A stretch of 7,243 bases of DNA. It comes from an uncultured Novosphingobium sp. (GTDB lineage Bacteria; Pseudomonadota; Alphaproteobacteria; Sphingomonadales; Sphingomonadaceae). Positions 5,203 through 7,243 of this stretch are shown here, one piece after another. The stretch spans positions 1-7,243 of the forward strand of contig CALCQB010000193.1 of NCBI GenBank assembly GCA_937897535.1, given 5' to 3'. How positions within the stretch are numbered: the stretch's first letter is position 1; every line of letters begins with the position of its first letter. The translations under genes and the position numbers were made by a program. Under the pieces are notes generated by a model. It was not told where the DNA came from and did not search any database. It saw only the letters and a list, made by a program, of their open reading frames with translations.

Positions 5203-6189
5203 TCAACGCGCCGGCTTCAGGTGTTTGCCGAAGAATGGCAGAACCGTGCTGCCGAACCGCTCGGCAATCCGGTTGCCATGGTCGCCGACATACAGCTCCC
5301 AGTCGTGGGCAATCCCGAACTTAAGCAGCGCGGCATGAATCGCCTCGTCGTCGGCGCGGACGAAATCGGTGTCGCCGGTGTCGATCCCGATCCCGTGCAT
5401 CCGCCGCAGCGCGGGCAGGTATTGCGGAACCATCGCCACCGGCGCGTTTGCCGCCCACAGCGCAATGACCAGTTCGTCGGGCTTGCCGCCGCTGGTGGCG
5501 AGATCGGCGTAGAACGGCGGCTTGGCCGGGTTGGGCGACCAGGCCCCGGCGACCGCGAAATTGCCGCGCTCCATCCACGGCGCGGCCATGGCCTGCGCCT
5601 CGGTCCAGCTTTCGTACTTGGGATCGGCCAGGCTGGCCGGGCGGGGAAGCTGGCAGCACGGGTTCATCGCATAGAGCGCGCCGAACACCTCGGGCCGCTT
5701 CATCCCCAGCTTCAGCGTGCCATAGCCACCCATCGAATGGCCCATCAGCCCGCGCGCCTCGCGGCTGGCGATCGTGCGGTAACGGGCATCGACCCAGCCG
5801 ACCAGATCGGTGGCGATGAAGTCTTCGAAATTGCCGACGGTGGGCGAATTCGAGTACATCGAGCCGCCCCACTTGGTCATCGAATCCGGCACGACCACGA
5901 TGAAATCCTGTCCGCCCGCGCGCATTGCCGCCTCGAACGGCATCCGGTTGACATAGCTTTCGGCAGTCGAATTGTAGCCGTGAAGGAAGTAGATCACCGG
6001 ATAGCGGCGCTTCTTCGCCTTGTCGTAGCTGTCGGGCAGGATCACATAGACGGTGCGCTCGGCCGAATTGCCTTCGAGATTGCCCGCCACTGCCGGGCTG
6101 TGGACGCTCAGCTTTTCAATCCGCGCCAACGCGGGCGCGGCCAGCAGCGCGGCCAGCGCGGCCAGCAGCAGTCCAATCCGTTTCAGCAT
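5203..6189 (-). CDS. Secreted alpha/beta-hydrolase, putative esterase family
   Basis: The product is 328 residues from ATG 6189. A G-run at 6196-6201 is 6 bases upstream, while ATG 6195 directly abuts it. Residues 1-22 form a Sec signal peptide (K-R, hydrophobic LLLAALAALLAA, then APALA before Arg23), so the enzyme should be exported to the periplasm or beyond. The esterase domain (EstA/esterase-D-like fold) shows VIYFLHGYN (oxyanion region, 65-73) and GHSMGG (nucleophile Ser152). VGDHGN (His304) gives the likely catalytic histidine, with an acid among Asp270, Asp273 or Asp275. The family includes S-formylglutathione hydrolases, feruloyl esterases and mycolyltransferases; a signal peptide argues against the cytosolic formylglutathione enzyme. 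The natural ester is unknown. It lies 29 bases after the small membrane protein gene, probably in the same transcript. Confidence 0.9.
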   Translation of the reverse strand: MLKRIGLLLAALAALLAAPALARIEKLSVHSPAVAGNLEGNSAERTVYVILPDSYDKAKKRRYPVIYFLHGYNSTAESYVNRMPFEAAMRAGGQDFIVVVPDSMTKWGGSMYSNSPTVGNFEDFIATDLVGWVDARYRTIASREARGLMGHSMGGYGTLKLGMKRPEVFGALYAMNPCCQLPRPASLADPKYESWTEAQAMAAPWMERGNFAVAGAWSPNPAKPPFYADLATSGGKPDELVIALWAANAPVAMVPQYLPALRRMHGIGIDTGDTDFVRADDEAIHAALLKFGIAHDWELYVGDHGNRIAERFGSTVLPFFGKHLKPAR

Positions 6190-6218
6190 TTCCATCCCCC
6201 CGATTCCCATCCCTGGGC

Positions 6219-6479
6219 CTATGCGTCGTCCCGTTTGCGGACCAGGTACTGATAGACGCCGAACAGGTTGATCGCCAGCATCAGAATGTTCTGGACCCCG
6301 ATCCCAGTGCTGTCCTTTCCAAGGAAGCCCCAGGCGACCAGCGCGATCGACGAGGTGACGAACAGGACGAAGGCCCAGCCGGTGATCCGGCGGCCCAGGT
6401 CCGCCGCGATCAGGCCGGCGGCGATGACACTGGCGGCAGCGCCGTACCACTGCAGGATCTGGAGCAAGGTATTGTCCAT
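6219..6479 (-). CDS. Small three-helix membrane protein, function unknown
   Basis: The product is 86 residues from ATG 6479 (MDNTLLQILQWYG). GGAA at 6484-6487 is a short-spaced ribosome binding site. Upstream, the same frame stays open to 6728, but that part is only the shadow of the methyltransferase gene. Hydrophobic segments lie at about residues 9-28, 34-52 and 60-80, separated by DLGRR and GKDSTG; the tail RKRDDA is charged. By the positive-inside rule, the C-terminus and the first loop would face the cytoplasm. I do not recognise a named family; it recalls small inner-membrane proteins often left as hypothetical. It sits 38 bases downstream of the MidA-type gene and 29 bases before the esterase gene. 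A 7-base repeat CGTTCCA occurs twice just upstream (6482-6488 and 6507-6513, plus strand), one copy overlapping the ribosome binding site; this may be chance. Confidence 0.8.
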   Translation of the reverse strand: MDNTLLQILQWYGAAASVIAAGLIAADLGRRITGWAFVLFVTSSIALVAWGFLGKDSTGIGVQNILMLAINLFGVYQYLVRKRDDA

Positions 6480-6517
6480 ACCGTTCCAAGTCGCTGCAAC
6501 GGCAATCGTTCCAGGCC

Positions 6518-7243
6518 CTAGAACCCCGCTCCGCCAGGCCAGGCCGGGCTCGCCAGCCCCATCACCTTGAACAGCAAGCCCATCTGCCCTTCGCTGACCA
6601 GCCGCTCCTTGGCGCTTTCGATTGCGGCGGCGTGCTGCGGTGCGCTCTCCGCCAGGGTCCGGGCGCGGGCGTCGATCCCCAGGTTGCGCAGCCAGCGGCC
6701 CTGTGGCGCGGTCCCGAGCCATTTGCACCCGCGCGATTCTGCGATCGGGGCGAGTGTGGCGAAATCGACGTGGGCGGTCAGATCGGCGTCGCCCGGACCT
6801 ACGAACGGATCGACCTTGCGGTGATCGCGCACCGCCTGCAGGCTGGATCCATCGCGGATGCTGTCGTGACCATAATCGATGAACAGCGCCGCGCCGCCCT
6901 GTTCGACCAGCCGTCCAGCCACTTCATAGACGGTCGCCGCCGCGCCGGGGCAGGTTTCGATGATCGTGCCTTCGGCGGCGGCGCGGCGCGCTTCGGGCAC
7001 CGCGGCATCCATCGGCTGGGTCCCGGCAATGCAGACGAACCGCTCGCCCTCTGGCACCACCATCCGCTCGCGCCAGCCGTCGGTGGTTTTGACCAGCTGG
7101 CGGACCGGCAGGGCATCGAGGAACTCGTTGGCGACCAGCAGGATCGGGCCGTAGGGCGGCAGAGTGGAAAGGTCATGGTGCCACTGCGCGCCGGGCACCG
7201 CGGCCAGCTGGATATCCTTCAGCGCGGTCGAACCTTCGACGAA
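6518..7243 (-). CDS. MidA/NDUFAF7-family SAM-dependent methyltransferase, N-terminus off window
   Basis: The frame is open from the right edge to TGA at 6518-6520. It gives the last 241 residues of a protein usually about 350 long, so the N-terminal part of the Rossmann fold with the first S-adenosylmethionine motif is missing. The visible family markers, numbered in the fragment, are VANEFLDALPVRQL (37-50), FIDYGHD (121-127), SLQAVRDHRKVDPFVGPGDA (134-153) and DLTAHVDF (154-161). The mitochondrial homologue NDUFAF7 methylates an arginine of complex I subunit NDUFS2 during assembly. In bacteria the role is presumed similar (methylation of a respiratory complex I subunit) but is not proven. 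The internal GTG at 7198 is not the start, because homologous sequence (VEGSTALKDIQ) continues upstream to the edge. Two closely spaced genes follow on the same strand. Confidence 0.93.
   Translation of the reverse strand, partial: FVEGSTALKDIQLAAVPGAQWHHDLSTLPPYGPILLVANEFLDALPVRQLVKTTDGWRERMVVPEGERFVCIAGTQPMDAAVPEARRAAAEGTIIETCPGAAATVYEVAGRLVEQGGAALFIDYGHDSIRDGSSLQAVRDHRKVDPFVGPGDADLTAHVDFATLAPIAESRGCKWLGTAPQGRWLRNLGIDARARTLAESAPQHAAAIESAKERLVSEGQMGLLFKVMGLASPAWPGGAGF

Noticed and set aside
4281..5324. Plus-strand 347-codon open frame
   Set aside because: It is antisense to the DUF1295 and acyltransferase genes, with no recognisable motif and no ribosome binding site.
5161..6252. Plus-strand 363-codon open frame with AGGAG five bases before its ATG
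   Set aside because: It lies wholly opposite the esterase gene, whose motifs and signal peptide are clear. The translation is rich in Arg, Gly, His and Pro without family motifs, as expected for a shadow frame in GC-rich DNA; the ribosome site is probably chance.
6480..6728. Longer N-terminus for the small membrane protein
   Set aside because: The extension is a frame shadow of the methyltransferase gene, charged and Arg-rich, unlike the hydrophobic product.

Overview
The window is GC-rich, densely packed bacterial chromosomal DNA. The gene families, codon use and the C-terminal sequence of GyrB point to an alphaproteobacterium, most likely of the Sphingomonadales (Novosphingobium/Erythrobacter-like). 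That assignment is inferred from protein resemblance alone. No rRNA, tRNA, CRISPR array, insertion sequence or transposase is visible.

Left edge (1-650): three incomplete genes sit together. A minus-strand fragment resembles part of the N-terminal domain of a DnaB replicative helicase and runs off the left edge. A divergent plus-strand gene with a good ribosome binding site starts a small lysine-rich protein at 292. That gene then merges, in another frame, into the last ~100 codons of gyrB. The rest of gyrB is absent, so this is a true junction (rearrangement, element end or assembly chimaera) close to a GAAGCC repeat at about 329-345.

Middle (654-3671): a hotdog-fold thioesterase and a TetR regulator lie on the minus strand. 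The regulator diverges from a plus-strand gene for a lipoprotein 5'-nucleotidase/UshA-type phosphohydrolase. The 122-base region between them holds a perfect 7-bp inverted repeat, a plausible operator, overlapped or flanked by candidate promoters for both directions.

Right half (3668-7243): all genes are on the minus strand. A PlsC-type acyltransferase overlaps an integral-membrane DUF1295 protein by 8 bp, a likely translationally coupled lipid or envelope pair. Upstream of these are a secreted alpha/beta-hydrolase esterase, an 86-residue three-helix membrane protein of unknown role, and the C-terminal two thirds of a MidA/NDUFAF7-type methyltransferase cut by the right edge. The last three are closely spaced (29 and 38 bp) and could be one transcript. 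Apart from the left junction and the operator candidate, these are ordinary housekeeping and envelope genes. I found no convincing evidence of a new multi-gene system.
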